From NCBI GenBank assembly GCA_009760885.1, contig CM019692.1, positions 51,272,355-51,336,354 on the forward strand: a DNA stretch of 64,000 bases, written 5' to 3'. The notes below the pieces were generated by a model that did no database searches, was not told the origin of the DNA, and was given only the letters and a program-made list of their open reading frames with translations. Positions 1 to 11,466 of the stretch are shown here, piece by piece (position 1 is the stretch's first letter; every line of letters begins with the position of its first letter). The stretch is from Achatina immaculata (taxonomy: Eukaryota; Mollusca; Gastropoda; Stylommatophora; Achatinidae). Position numbers and translations under genes: made by a program.

Positions 1-91
1 CGTGAAAATGATTACTAAATATAACTTATAATCTTGCTCTTTCAATTGCCTCGAACCATCAGCTTGTGTTTCCTGCTTGTGGTGTCATCAG

Positions 92-345
92 TCAGTCAGC
101 CAGTCATTCACATGTCCCGTGCGGAACTTTGCCTCCCTAACAGCTCTCCTGTAGGCTCTCGGTTGTAAGTAAGATGCCCTGCTGCTGACGCATCCATTCG
201 CAGATTATCAACGATGTCTTGCAGCCATCTTCGCCTTGGTCTTCTTCTTTTTTCCCATTATGTACCCTTCCAAGACTGTCTTCTCTAAATTATCATGACG
301 ATTAATCTGTCCAAAATATTTAAGTTTTCTCCGTTTAATTAATCT
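92..345 (-). mobile_element. RTE-like LINE 3' fragment, AATG-type tail
   Basis: Minus-strand sequence encodes the C-terminal end of an RTE-like endonuclease/reverse transcriptase (KYFGQINRHDNLEKTVLEGY and a basic stretch). It is the same family as the copies at 53494-54254 and 62945-63394. The plus-strand 5' side shows a decayed CATT/CAGT microsatellite, the 3' tail of the element. Homology fades near 345. Confidence 0.75.
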
Positions 346-459
346 CTGTTTAATTGCACTTGGTCTGTGTATAACAGGCGGAAGATAATCGCAGCAAATT
401 AGCGCATCCGTGAGACTAGAAAAATGGCCCAGCATCTCCTGCAGGACTGCCCTACATAT

Positions 460-600
460 TACGAACAAAGGAGACACACATGGCCATCGCCAGTATAGAC
501 GGACCAAGCTGTATGAAGATGTCGACAGTCTGAGCTGGACTGCTGCTTTCTTCAAGCACGCCCAACTTGACGTCTGAGAATGGTCGAAGAAGATGAAGAA
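460..600 (+). mobile_element. Possible LINE 3' terminal fragment
   Basis: Plus-strand sequence resembles decayed LINE C-terminal coding sequence (a QRRHTWPSPV-like stretch followed by a GAAGAAGATGAAG tail). Frame is broken by several stops. Weak. Confidence 0.3.
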
Positions 601-609
601 TTTGAGGAA

Positions 610-835
610 ATTACTGCCTGAGTGACGAAGTGGTTAGTCCGCTAGTCTTTCATGCCGAAGGTATGTGGTTAGAATCCTTGACCCAGCTGTGGAAATGGGC
701 ACCTGCCTTCTTCTTCTAGGCTTGATGTTGACCACATAGCCATCAAGTGTGCCCACAGGTCAAGCAAAATATGAACCCTAACAGAATATCCTCTAACTGC
801 CTTCATGACAAAATCTTGCAATCTTTACCTATTAC
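610..835 (+). repeat. Decayed tRNA-derived SINE (family 1)
   Basis: Starts with a Ser/Leu-tRNA-like box A (GAGTGACGAAGTGGTTAGT), followed by a degraded box B and a body ending near CTTTACCTATTACC, as in the better copies at 29377 and 34486. Confidence 0.5.
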
Positions 836-1250
836 CTTTCTCTAAGGAATTGCTAGAAAAATGTATAAACGAGAAATCTTGGAAAGAGAAAGGAACGTAT
901 CATTGTGGACTATGTTAAGAGAGTAATGACTGTTTTGAAGACGTTCTGAACACAGAGTTTGCTCTTCAAGTTTTTGCTTCATTTACTGCATTTATGTTTC
1001 CACTATTATAGCATGTTGTTCGCATGAATGCCATGAGGATGACTTCTTTGTTCTTCACGCCTCTTTTCTTGTACTTGTACGAACTCCTTGTAACTGGGAG
1101 CTGTTGTCATTTGCAGCCGATGCTGTAGATATGTTGAGGCATCGTATCGGCGTGGAAGCGAGTTATGGTGGTTATTTTTTTTCAGTCCCGGAGTACAGCT
1201 AAAAAGCAGGGGGTGTGCAATGCTTCTTTAGCAGACTCCACCACCACCGG
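836..1250. other. No recognisable feature
   Basis: AT-rich sequence with no splice-flanked open frame, RNA gene or repeat that I can identify. Confidence 0.4.
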
Positions 1251-1700
1251 GATTATGGCGATCCCTACCCTTTTAGCCAGGCTAAGCATGTTCCTAGTGG
1301 TACCACGGAGTGGTGGGACAGGGTCTTGGTCATCTATGGTTCACTAACCCTGACGCTAGCATATCAGCTATGGGTCGCTGATTGCCTCATCGGACAGATA
1401 CGTATGTATCATAATAGGTGACTGTTGTGGCTTTTTCTTATGACCTGGCGCTTATACAAATAGATGGGTGAAACGACGTCCTCCCTTAAAGATGCACATG
1501 ACAGGAACCACACCAATCTCTGCCTCTCTTACCGGGCTGTTGTGACTCACGGAACCACTCTATGAAGACGAAAGGTAGAATCTTCACAAGTTGTGGTTCA
1601 TCTGCCTTGGTCTCAAGATGGACGTCTCTCTATACCCATTGCCACTTTGGCATGAAAGTACGTCTAAGATGTACCGACTCCTAGACCTGAAGTTCTCTAA
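1250..1700 (+). repeat. Unclassified interspersed repeat
   Basis: The part around 1316-1400 recurs in diverged form at 6899-6990 (GGGACAGGGTCTTG, then a TATGGTTC stretch). No coding frame; family unknown. Confidence 0.4.
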
Positions 1701-1711
1701 ATAAGCTTATG

Positions 1712-1775
1712 TTTTAAACTTTGTTTTTCTGTTTTTTTGTTTTTGTTTTTGTTTGTTTTTTGTTTGTTTTTTTAT
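1712..1775 (+). repeat. T-rich GTTTTTTT simple repeat
   Basis: Runs of T broken by single G residues. Confidence 0.8.
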
Positions 1776-1914
1776 ACATCACGAATAGCACAAGTCCATA
1801 GGTTTTCAAAATACGAATAATTTGATGGATAAAATCAGTGTGCTTGCAGTTCCTAAGCTTGTTAAAGACAACAGATGTGACTTTTTAAATTTAATACCAA
1901 AGTGTAAGAGAACT

Positions 1915-2198
1915 GGTGTGTAATATGTCGCTCGGTATACTGATCCTGTGGTACTGGATTCAAGTTCTAGCAGTGGAGATTTTTTTTTTCTGGTACCACC
2001 ACACCAAAAAGGCCCAAGGCGCCGCCCAGCCTCTAGAAATGGGTAGCAGATAAATCTGGGAAGGTAAATGCGACCAGGCATGATACTGACCACATCACAC
2101 TTTCATGAGCCGAAGGTCTTGGAAATATAGGCCTAACACCATATCCCAAATATGCATTAATGGCATAGAAATGGGATGTTATCTTTACCTTTTAAGTA
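1915..2198 (+). repeat. tRNA-derived SINE (family 2)
   Basis: Box B-like GGATTCAAGTTC near 1958, then a T-run, TCTGGTACCACCAC and a body shared with 51403-51686, ending ATCTTTACC. Flanks show a decayed target duplication (AAGTGTAAGAGAACTG against AAGTACAAGAACTG). Confidence 0.7.
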
Positions 2199-2214
2199 CA
2201 AGAACTGAGAATTA

Positions 2215-3491
2215 AGTAATGAGACTGATTTTATTATGGCCAAGACAAAAATGCCATCTATGAAACAGTCCATGGAGTCCACAGACCCAACCTTCATCTA
2301 TGATCTGGCAATTTTCATCGCGGCCGATAAGCAGACGACAAACAAGCCGCCATTTTGTTGACCTAGTTAGAGGTGCATTGTCACGTAAACAGCATGCAGC
2401 AAAAAGTTAGCATTAAATTATGTTTGAAACTCGGGAAAAGTGCCATTGAGACAGTTGAATTGATGCGACAAGTTTATGAGAATAATTGTTTATCTCGTGT
2501 ACAGATATTCAGGTGGTATTCACGGTTCAAAAGTGGTGTGGAAACGATTACAAATGCAGCTAGACAGGGACGCCCAATTTCTGCTCTTACTGAGAAACGC
2601 ATTACAAAAGTCAGAGAAAGGACACGATAAGATCGCTGTTTGACTGTGAGGATGATGGCTGATGAATTTGGTGTTAACCGAAAGACCATTTATAAAATTT
2701 TATTGGAAGATTTGAGCAAGAAAAAAGTTGCTTGCCGGTTTGTACCACGTACGTTTTCTGATGACCAAAAACATCAGTGTGCTGAGTACGCAAAAGACAT
2801 CACCAAAACGTTTCTCAGAAATAAATATTTCTTAAATTTGATTGTTGCAGAGGATGAAACCTAGATTTTCCGCTATTACCTCATAACTAAACGCCAAAGT
2901 GCCCAGTGGAAGTTATCATCATCAATGAAAGGAAAAAATGCGTCTTCAAAAGTCGAAAGTGAAGACAATGTTGATGTGCTTCTACGACAGCAAAGGAGTA
3001 ACCATAAAGAATTTATTCCAGAGGGACAGACTGTCACTGCCAAAGTTTATTTAAGTATTTTGAAACGCCTATTGAAAAGGATTCTCCGAGTTCGACTCAC
3101 GTATTCAACACATGGCAGTTTTTTTTTCCTTCTTCATGATAATGCACCTGCTCACCGGGTAGTAATTGTATAGGAATTTTTGGCCCCAAAACAAGTGTGT
3201 GTTCTCAACCATCCACCCTGTTCCCAGATTTGTCTCCCTGCGATCATTTCCTGTTCCCCAAATTAAAGTTACCACCGAAAGGACGCTTCTTTGACAATAC
3301 TGAGGACATCCAAAGGGCAGTAACATCGAGTTAAAGGGCCATACCAACAGAATAACTGCAGATGTCATTCCAGTGTTTGTTAGACCGTGCCACTCGCTGT
3401 ATCAATGCACAAGGGGCTTACTTTGAATAAAATACAGGTTATATCTTCAACTGTAGTTTATTTTATTTTTTATGGAATTAGTCTCACTACT
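2215..3491 (+). mobile_element. Complete mariner transposon, 1,277 bp, transposase broken
   Basis: Terminal inverted repeats AGTAATGAGACTGATT (left) and AGTAGTGAGACTAATT (right, reverse complement), 14 of 16 identical, flanked by TA at 2213-2214 and 3492-3493. Inside is a mariner transposase: helix-turn-helix domain from 2373, AEDET with the first catalytic Asp near 2855, and HDNAPAHR with the second near 3140. The typical length is about 1.28 kb, so ends and size are complete. Confidence 0.93.
2373..3335 (+). pseudogene. Mariner transposase pseudogene
   Basis: Starts MHCHVNSMQQKVSIKLCLKL. Breaks seen: stop after RERTR near 2627, TAG in place of the Trp following AEDET near 2861, a stop after VVIV near 3171, and a one-base loss near 3225 that hides the third catalytic Asp; the neighbouring frame reads DLSPCDHFLFPKLK. 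Expected D,D34D architecture; no functional protein can be made. Confidence 0.88.
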
Positions 3492-3535
3492 TAGTTGTCG
3501 ACTTTGTGTGTATATGTACATATGGATAGGAGGGG

Positions 3536-4708
3536 GTCTTCTTCTTCTTCTTCTTTTCTTCTTCTTCTTCTTCGTTCGCAAGATCGCCCAGTGATCCTAT
3601 TGAATTTACTCCTGTGGTCCTCGATAAGTCCCGTGGTCCCCATGTGGTCCACGAAATGACCACACGAGATCCCCGAGAGGACCAAATGAAGTTCAGAGTA
3701 TCGCAGGGTTTGACCCTGTATTCTCGGTGGGTCGCAGAAGCGGGATTGTGTGACACCGTGATTTTCGTTGCACCAGTTTAATCTAGAGTTGGACTTTCTC
3801 ACCGGAAAACCTCGACGTGTTTTGGGATACCCATGTATCCCCGCCAGGTCAGAAGTGGTTGTCCATCCAGTCCAGCGTTGAACTTTCTCACTGGAAAACC
3901 TAAGCATGATTAGGACACGCGTACATCCCCGCCGGGTGAGAGGTGGTTGACTATCTAGATTGCCCTAGTCCAGTGTCTCCGACTTCAGCATTTTGTGGTC
4001 GTGGCCGCTACCTTTCCTAGTTGTGACCAAGACGGAGCTTTTGTCCAGGAGGACGAATCCTCGCCACTAGTAAGTTTCACCCCTGGGTTGAGCCGGTTTA
4101 GGCGTATTATCCCAGTATGGGCCTGTTTAGGACGTGACCGACCTCTAGAGCGTAGGTACCGTGACATGAGTAACCATCAAGTTTCACCTCTGGTTTAAGC
4201 CAGTTTAGGCATATTTCACCAGTATGGGTGTATATCGGACGTGGTCGGCCTCTACAGCAGAGGTGCCGTGGTATGAGTAGCTTTCACCACGAGACTACTG
4301 GACATACCGATTAAGCTTCAATTTATCATCACCTTTTCACATTAGCGCCGCACGGCCACCCTAATTGCTTTTTCGCATTTTCTTCATTGGCCGTGAGGAG
4401 CTTCACTCCAAGCGCGGCATCCGAAGAATCTCGCCAGCAGTGTCTTTAACCCCTGGGTTAAGTCGGTTCCAGCAATTCGCCCGGTATAAGTGCTTATAGG
4501 ATGTGGCCGACCTCCAGAGCAGAGGTGCTGTGATTCGAGGTCCTGACCTCGAGAATACTGATTACTTCACTTAATCCTTTCTTTCACCTTTTCTACAGTG
4601 GCGCCTCGCGGCAACCCCATTTGCACCTTTCTTCACTGGCCGGGAGGAGCCGCACTCCACTCATGGCAGCTGAAGAATTTCGCCAGCAACGGTAGATGAG
4701 CTACCAAA
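3536..4708 (-). mobile_element. GAA-tailed non-coding retroposon, copy A (5' truncated)
   Basis: Minus-strand copy whose 3' end, GCGAACGAAGAAG, and decayed GAA tail lie at 3536-3580. Going 5' on the minus strand it shows the GTGGTCC hairpin region, the roughly 89-base units, then units carrying the ACCTCT/AGAGGT hairpin (around 4140, 4250 and 4525). It ends about 290 bases short of the 5' end found in copies B and C. Short ORFs across it shift frame between units and are not coding. No clear target duplication. Confidence 0.85.
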
Positions 4709-5149
4709 CATGAATAGAACAGACGGAGACAGACGGACACTGTGTAAATAGATCTGGATTAATCCTGTTCCCCCCCCCCTCAATAAGTATCACAAACGCC
4801 TGATACGTGATGAGAAAATTGTATAGACGGAGTTGACGCAAAGAAAAATTACACGGGGCGCATATTTGATCATCTTAAAGCGCAATTTGCACACAGTTTT
4901 TAAAAAAAGCGAATGGACCGACTTCACCAGCTGACCAATGACAGGGAATAGGTGTGTGTCCTACTGGAAAATTGACTTACGAGGGAACTTTTAGGGAGGA
5001 CACACAGGGACACACAGAGGACACACATAAGACAAGATATATACTCAGAAAAATCAATTTATAACGGAAAGAAAGTAGCTTTAGGACAGAGTGAAGATAT
5101 GTTTGAAATGATTATGAAGATTTGATACTTATAAAACTTTGTGTAAAAT
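4709..5149. other. No recognisable feature
   Basis: Mixed sequence with a C-run at 4771 and no supported gene or repeat. Confidence 0.4.
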
Positions 5150-6385
5150 GATTCAGGTAGATAGAGGTGTTTAATGCAGTTTTACAAAGCGGCAGAATGA
5201 GTGAGTAAGTGAGAAAAAAACCGAAAGAAATTATGAGAGTAAGATGAGAATGTATAAATGAAAAACATACAACATCCAATATTTCGGCGTTATCCTTTTT
5301 CGAAGATTACATACACAAAACAAGACAAAACATATATCTAAACGAAAAACTTATCTATGTGGCATCTTCCAGAGAGTAATAAACACAAGAATGCGTATCC
5401 CTCAGACAAGACGAGGCATTGAAACCATGGGAGGGGAGGGGGGCGCCACAGAGGAATGAATGAATGAATAATCTTTATTTTTAAAGGGTAAAGAATTGGG
5501 CACGCAGGCCCGTCTTACACTCTGCCCTTCATCACTCCATCTTTCATTCTTCCCACACACTTAATTTAGTACAAATATACAAATTAAATTAGCAAAAAAC
5601 ATATTAAAAGAGTGTAAGATTTAACTACTACATTCAAAGCAGATGAAGCCAATCGGAAAGAAGAGGCGGAGGAAAACAGGTGGGAGGAGGGGAAGGGCAA
5701 TAGACAAATATAACCCGCTAGAGAAACAGGCATCAAGAGGGGAGGGGGTTGTGGGGAGATACAGGAAGCAGGGGGGATAATATGAAACCGCTGAATAGGA
5801 CAAGACCCGGAGGGGCAAAAACACCTATGGGCCACCAGAAAAGAAGAGAAAGTGACGATAAGAAGGGGGAGGGAAGCTAGGAGAAAGAAACAAGAAAGCA
5901 GAGCATAAATCGCAGAAAGAAGTGGAAAACTAAAGAAGTTAAAGGAAGCTGAAGACATTGTTAATTCCAGCTGGGTGGAGACAGGCAGCCTGGAAAATAA
6001 GGTGCTGTTTTACGACCCTCCGAGATCGTACATCAGCAGAACAAGAGCGGATCGCATTAACAGCAATGTCCTGCTTTCCACTGTGGTTGCTAAGGCATAA
6101 ATGTTTAGCCAAGGTGTCCAAGCCCTCTTAGAAATGTCGTTAAGATGTTGGCGGAAACGATCTCCTAAGCGTAAACCGGTCTCCCCTTATATACTTCATA
6201 TCACAACGTTCGCACATAATAGCATAAATAACATTGCATGAAGTGCAGGTTAAGCCCTCCTGAACTGATAACGTGGACTTAGAGAAAGAGATCTGGCTAC
6301 CCTCGACAACAAACGGGCAAGTGTTGCATCTACGGCGTCCGCAACGTCTGGTACCATAAAAAGTGTCATCTGTCTAAGATAGTAG
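5150..6385 (-). mobile_element. Penelope-like retroelement fragment, copy A
   Basis: Minus strand. The part at 5940-6385 encodes a GIY-YIG endonuclease domain: CNTCPF, then CXXC residues in TCTSCNVIYAIMCERCDMKY, then I-GET. A one-base insertion near 6187 (ATAAGGGGAG for ATAGGGGAG) breaks the frame. The 3' terminal sequence at 5150-5330 matches both ends of copy B and carries a hammerhead-like GCCGAAATATTGG motif. The reverse transcriptase part is missing. Confidence 0.8.
5455..5600 (-). repeat. Interspersed repeat shared with 26860-27060
   Basis: The block with GCAGGCCCGTC and CTTCATC...TTAGTAC spacing recurs at 26860-27060. On the minus strand it ends in AATAAAGATT and ATTC repeats, like a retroposon 3' end. 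Here it lies between the EN region and the terminus of the Penelope-like element. Confidence 0.55.
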
Positions 6386-7850
6386 CAAGTATGGAATTAT
6401 TCGCGTATTGCGTGTAGAGTATTTTGAAGTTGAGAACATTGCTGAAGTGCTGCATCTAGAATATGCTATAGTTTGATATTGTGAACAATGATTATGTGCT
6501 TTAACGACGAAACAAACGAATTTTATGTCCTATTGCATCTTATTTCAAGTGATGTTGTCAGCAATACATCTGTGACCTTATTTGTCAGAATTAAATGGAT
6601 TCAGTGAACTTTTCATAGGACTTGGTCTAGTAAATGTTATAATCCTTGTGAAACCTATTCTAGACCACAGTAATCAGGATGTGTGTGAAGATAATCTTCG
6701 CATTAATCAAAGAACATCTTCAAGCTTCAAGACTATAATCATTCAGAAATATTCTGTGTTAAGATGCAGCAGTATCATCGATACGAGTGACAGGATTACA
6801 GGACATATTAATCAGAAGAATTATAAGACAGTAAACTCAACGAAGAACAAATTCATCTAACTCAGTAATATGATAGTTCTGAGACTTACATTGTTATAGT
6901 GGGACAGGGTCTTGATCGACTATGGTTCGTCAAACCTGACGCCAGCTTGTTAGGTACGGGTCGGTGAGAGCCAAATCGGACAACCTATTCGCTCCACTGG
7001 GAAGTTATATGGCACAACTTCACACGATTTCAAAGAGATAAAACTTTGGTTCTGGACAATATCGTGACGAGCTCTATGAGTTGTTACAAAATACAAATAT
7101 TGATTTTAACTGCAGTTGTGAAAATTCAAGACATCCATCTATTGAAACACTGAAGTAAACTGTCTAGAATTTTTTTTGTGCAATATTTTTAGTTCTTGTT
7201 AAGAATGAAAGGACTGGACTTCACAGAGAGGATACAGATAAGATAAATCCAGATGTGTACGGAGACTATTCTGTCTTCAACTAACCTCGCATTTTTCAGT
7301 CTCCAACGACTGCTAGCACCAGTTCTGTGGTGACTGATAATTCATCTTGTGTTCTTTACAAGGCGCTCGTTCCTGGTATTACCATATTTTAATTTCAGCT
7401 CTTTCATCCTGAGTAAAAATGTGTCACCGTATGTGTTAAAATATGCTGCTATGCGATGTTCTGAAAGGTATTCATGATGTCTGCCCCATTCAATATCTGT
7501 CCGATTGGTAAAATACATAGACAGAGTTAAAATATGCTGTTCTACTATGATCTATAAGATATTCATGATGTCTGCTCTGCTCAGTATCTGTCCGATTGGT
7601 AATACAGGCATAGCTAGTCCTGCACGCTAAGTGAATTTACAGATGCACTAATGTGTAGTTTTCTCGATAATAATACAGTACAAAATGAATTGTAATCCAT
7701 CTTTTTAACTTTCAGGTGTCAAAAGAAAAAGTTTTAAGCAATGGCAATACCTGGTCTTTGAGATCGCTTCATTATTTCCATTGCAGTCAATATAAACTCA
7801 ATGAAATGAAGCCAATGTGCCAAAGATTTATTTCTTTGATGGCACAAGGT
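6386..7850. other. No gene recognised; one diverged repeat at 6899-6990
   Basis: The 6899-6990 block resembles 1316-1400. The rest contains a diverged duplication around 7460-7600 (CTGYYCYGTTCAGTATCTGTCCG-type segments) and no supported coding frame. Confidence 0.4.
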
Positions 7851-7864
7851 TGTTGTTCACACCC

Positions 7865-8869
7865 TTCTTCTTCTTCTTCTTCTTCTTCGTTCGTATTGTC
7901 TGTCTATATCTGCAGTCCTGTCTCTTGGACAATTTCACTGTTTTTTGTAATTCATGTAGGGAACCATAGAGCTTATCGTCTAGAGTGGTTTCACTGTGCT
8001 AGTAATTATTTCTCAGTGTCTCATAGTTGGTGCAGTTTTGGAGGATATGTTAATGTCTCATAGTTGGTGCAGTTTTGGAGGATATGTTCCACAGTTTGGG
8101 GCACCTGGGACATGTACATAGATTAGTAGTACCAACCTTATACTTTGTATACATATGACTTCGGAGTCGGCTGTGTCCTGTTCGGAGACGGAAGATGGTG
8201 ACTTGTTCCTTTCTGTTTAGCATGTGGTAGTCATCATATGGTGGTGTTTGTGGTTTCCTGTAGGTTTTTATCATGCTTTTCTTCTGATTATAGGTGATTG
8301 GTATGTCTGGTTGCTCCATTTCAGTGCCCTCTTTGGCCAGACGGTCAGCTTTCTCATTGCCTGGTATCCCACAGTGGGAGGGAATCCACTGCAAAGTGAC
8401 TCCATGTTGTAACCCAATTTTTGACAAAGCATCCTTAAGGTCTGGTAGTTTGTTGCACTGAAGAGCTTCCAGTACTGATCTTGCATGTGTGAGAATCACT
8501 ACGGGGCATGTATCAATTCTGGAGTCTGATAGTTTTTCAACTGCAGCAATAATTGCCCTAACTTCTGCATCATAGTTGTTGCAGTATTTTCCAGTGGGTA
8601 TGGAAATCTTGTCAGTGGTGTTGTTTGGATATTAAATATGTGCTCCTGCCCCTCCATTCTTTATGGCATTGTGTGCAGATCCATCTGTATACACACGTAT
8701 CCAGGTGTCACATGGATATTTGTCATCTAGAACACTAAGTGTGGCTGTTGACCTTACAAGACTGCTCTGCATCTCACCATTCTGCACACCTTTCACTTCA
8801 GTCTGAATAGTTATTTGTGTATAATCTGCTTCTTTCCATGGTGTATGCTCTGGTACAGACGATAATGGA
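7865..8869 (-). mobile_element. I-like LINE, 5'-truncated copy 2 (RNase H region), 1,005 bp
   Basis: Flanked by a perfect 12-bp target duplication TTGTTCACACCC (7853-7864 and 8870-8881), with a GAA tail on the minus strand. Codes for the RNase H domain and 3' end of the element at 39826-42753. The first RNase H aspartate is intact here (VYTDGSAHN). A GAA to TAA nonsense change near 8633 and frameshifts make it a pseudogene. A local duplication of about 38 bp lies at 8018-8090. Confidence 0.93.
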
Positions 8870-8881
8870 TTGTTCACACCC

Positions 8882-9990
8882 GATTTTCTCGCAAAACATG
8901 ACAAATGTTATTCTGGGCTTCCTGTGTTTCAAAAGCCATCCTAGTGTACAACTGACAAATGGAAGACAAAACGAAACGGAATGAAAGGTCACAAAAGTTG
9001 CACTCATTTATCTCCCATATCGGAAGAAAAGATCCGTCCTACAGAAAAATCATACCCATATCGTCACGTTTTTTTCCTAGATTCATGGCTTCCCACCGAA
9101 ATTTTGTAAATAAGTGCAATCCCCTCCTCTCCCTCCCTTATCTGTGAAATGCTTCCGGGTCCCTACGGAACAAAGCACTGGCTGGACCCTGTCCCATGGG
9201 CCCTGCTCATCTTAACTGCAGTTTCTGTGTTGCAGCTGGTAAAAAATCATTAACTCAGCGATATTAGTTTTGGAGTGAATTAAGCAAATGTCTTCCTACA
9301 GTCTCACTGATACAACCATTTTCCTAGTGAATTTTCTCTTATAGCATTTTAAAAATTCATTTCATTTTGTTACCACTACATTCACACGATTCTTCACATT
9401 TATCTCAGTCTCATCCTTTTGAGTAATTAGGCTCGCTGTCAAATTATTCTGTGTCGTAGACAAGGCTCAGCAATCTATTTGGTGCAGACACCATTTAAAG
9501 TATGTGCCTTCTGAGCTACCTAGCTTGACCAGTGGTAGCTAGGACCCTCCGTATCATCCACACGACGTATCTTCACAATGCCTTTGCATCGTCTTATCAC
9601 ACTTCCCTCTACTCCTGTCTCGAAAAAAAAAATTCTGTCAAGATTTAATAGTACATGTGAAGAGAAATTTGTGTGATGTTCACATTGTGAAAGTATCACC
9701 AAGTTTGTTAGCAAATGTGATCAGGAATTTGCTGTTATGTTCACACTGTGAAAGTATTGACCAGTTTCCTAGCAGCTGTGTTAAGGAATTCTCTTTTAAT
9801 GCTCTCATTATGAAAGTATAATTCCTAAGAACTACGATCAGAAATTGTATTAATATTCATATTTTAAAGGTATTAGTAGATTTGCTAGGGAAAGCAAAAG
9901 ATGATGGTGAAAGCATGTTGTATTTGAAGAGGGTAAAAGAATATATTAGCACACTCACCAGACTGGCGCATCAAAAGTCACTAGACAAAA
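8882..9990. other. Mostly featureless; degenerate tandem repeat at 9650-9890
   Basis: At 9650-9890 roughly four diverged units of about 67 bp share GAAAGTAT and TTTGCTAGC-like blocks. Nothing else supportable; the 3' UTR of the membrane-protein gene begins near 9,995. Confidence 0.4.
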
Positions 9991-10013
9991 CACGAAGAAG
10001 TTAATTTAAAATG

Positions 10014-10019
10014 TTTATT
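10014..10019 (-). terminator. Polyadenylation signal of the membrane-protein gene
   Basis: AATAAA on the minus strand, about 180 bases after the TAG stop. The implied 3' UTR runs from 10,199 to about 9,995. Confidence 0.55.
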
Positions 10020-10199
10020 TTAATCACAAGCGATCATTTGTATAGTCACCACGTGTCTACTGAATAAGACTGATCACCAAGTCATTGTTTTTTTTTCCCT
10101 TTCCTTTTGTTTTGTTTTAGTGACCTATATTTTGTGTTACTTTCGTCACCCTTCGACACCATTGGTTGTGTCGTGATACAAACAGGCGGAAAGTTTTCT

Positions 10200-10433
10200 C
10201 TATAAGTGCGTGACAGCATCTGGTGGCGTCCCGTTGTTACATTTAGTTTCATTGGTCTGAGGATTCTTATCCGGCGCCGGGGTTGGTTCTTTCGCTTCGT
10301 TGGTCGCCATGGTAATCAGCGTTGTGGGCGCGGAGAGTGTGGACTGTTGTTTATCCTCTCTTTTCTCCTTGTTGCCAACCTCCTGTTGTTGTGGTGTAAG
10401 TTTTTCTTTACAAGCTTGCTTGGCTCGGCGTCT
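10200..10433 (-). CDS. Membrane-protein gene exon 5 (cytoplasmic tail and stop)
   Basis: Acceptor TATTTTCGACAATCAG|AG, phase 0, open for 77 codons to TAG at 10200-10202. Starts RRRAKQACKEKLTPQQQE and ends with a Pro/Thr/Asn-rich stretch and VTHL. Composition is uncompressed and non-repetitive, unlike the surrounding repeats. Confidence 0.74.
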   Translation of the reverse strand, partial: RRRAKQACKEKLTPQQQEVGNKEKREDKQQSTLSAPTTLITMATNEAKEPTPAPDKNPQTNETKCNNGTPPDAVTHL

Positions 10434-10630
10434 CTGATTGTCGAAAATAGGGAAAGCAATGAAGAAGGAATGTGTTATAATTATTAACGATAAAATAATT
10501 CAGAAGAAATATTCTAATATGTTAGTAAAATAATCATAGGAAATAATATGTTGAAGTTCAGAAATGTCGGGCTATTTTTTTCTTGTGATAACTTTGATGT
10601 TGTTGTTGCATTATTGTTGTTGTTGTTGCT

Positions 10631-10678
<48 letters not shown>

Positions 10679-11413
10679 TTTGGCGATAGTAGGCTGCAGT
10701 GTTTGCAGTTTTTTTAGAACCGCATAAAAGAATATTCTTTATGCCATCACCACAACTGGGAGTCAAATATCCGACATCTCGTTGTTCAGTTTTCTGTGGA
10801 AGTTGTTTGGATTTAAACTGTAAACATGGGACTAGAGGGAAAAGTAGAAAAGACGGGATAAATGAAAATCAATTTCCTCCAGAAAACTTTCAGAAGAAAA
10901 ACTAATAAATATTTATACAGCTGACAATAAGGATTATGTTTAAGGAAGTTTATAATGGCAAAGTGGAGCGAACTAAATGATATATGACCGGTTGAATGAA
11001 AGTGATCACCCCTGTCGTTAATAACAACATAAACAAACCTACCGATGTACTTGAGCAGGCGCAAAAGGAAATTAGCAATCCCAGAAGTACTAAGCCAGCC
11101 GCCACACCCCCTGCTATTATGTACAGATACACAAGTATAGGCCTGTGACAGTTCCCTCGAGATTCACTGAGCGTTCTGTGGAAGTAAACATGAAACGGCC
11201 AGGGCGGTTATTAAATTATTTAGTGTTGTACTAAGTGTCTTGAGTGAAAGCGATAGTCTGACTTTGCTGGTGTCTATAAGACAGGCTTGCAGATTAAGAT
11301 AAAAGAAGTTGTTCCACTAAAGAGACAAGCGGACATCGTCTTTTATGGCCACTTCTTTATGACTGCTGCGTAAAGTTGGGATATGCATGGTCATTTATTC
11401 TGGATTGTTAAAT

Positions 11414-11466
<53 letters not shown>

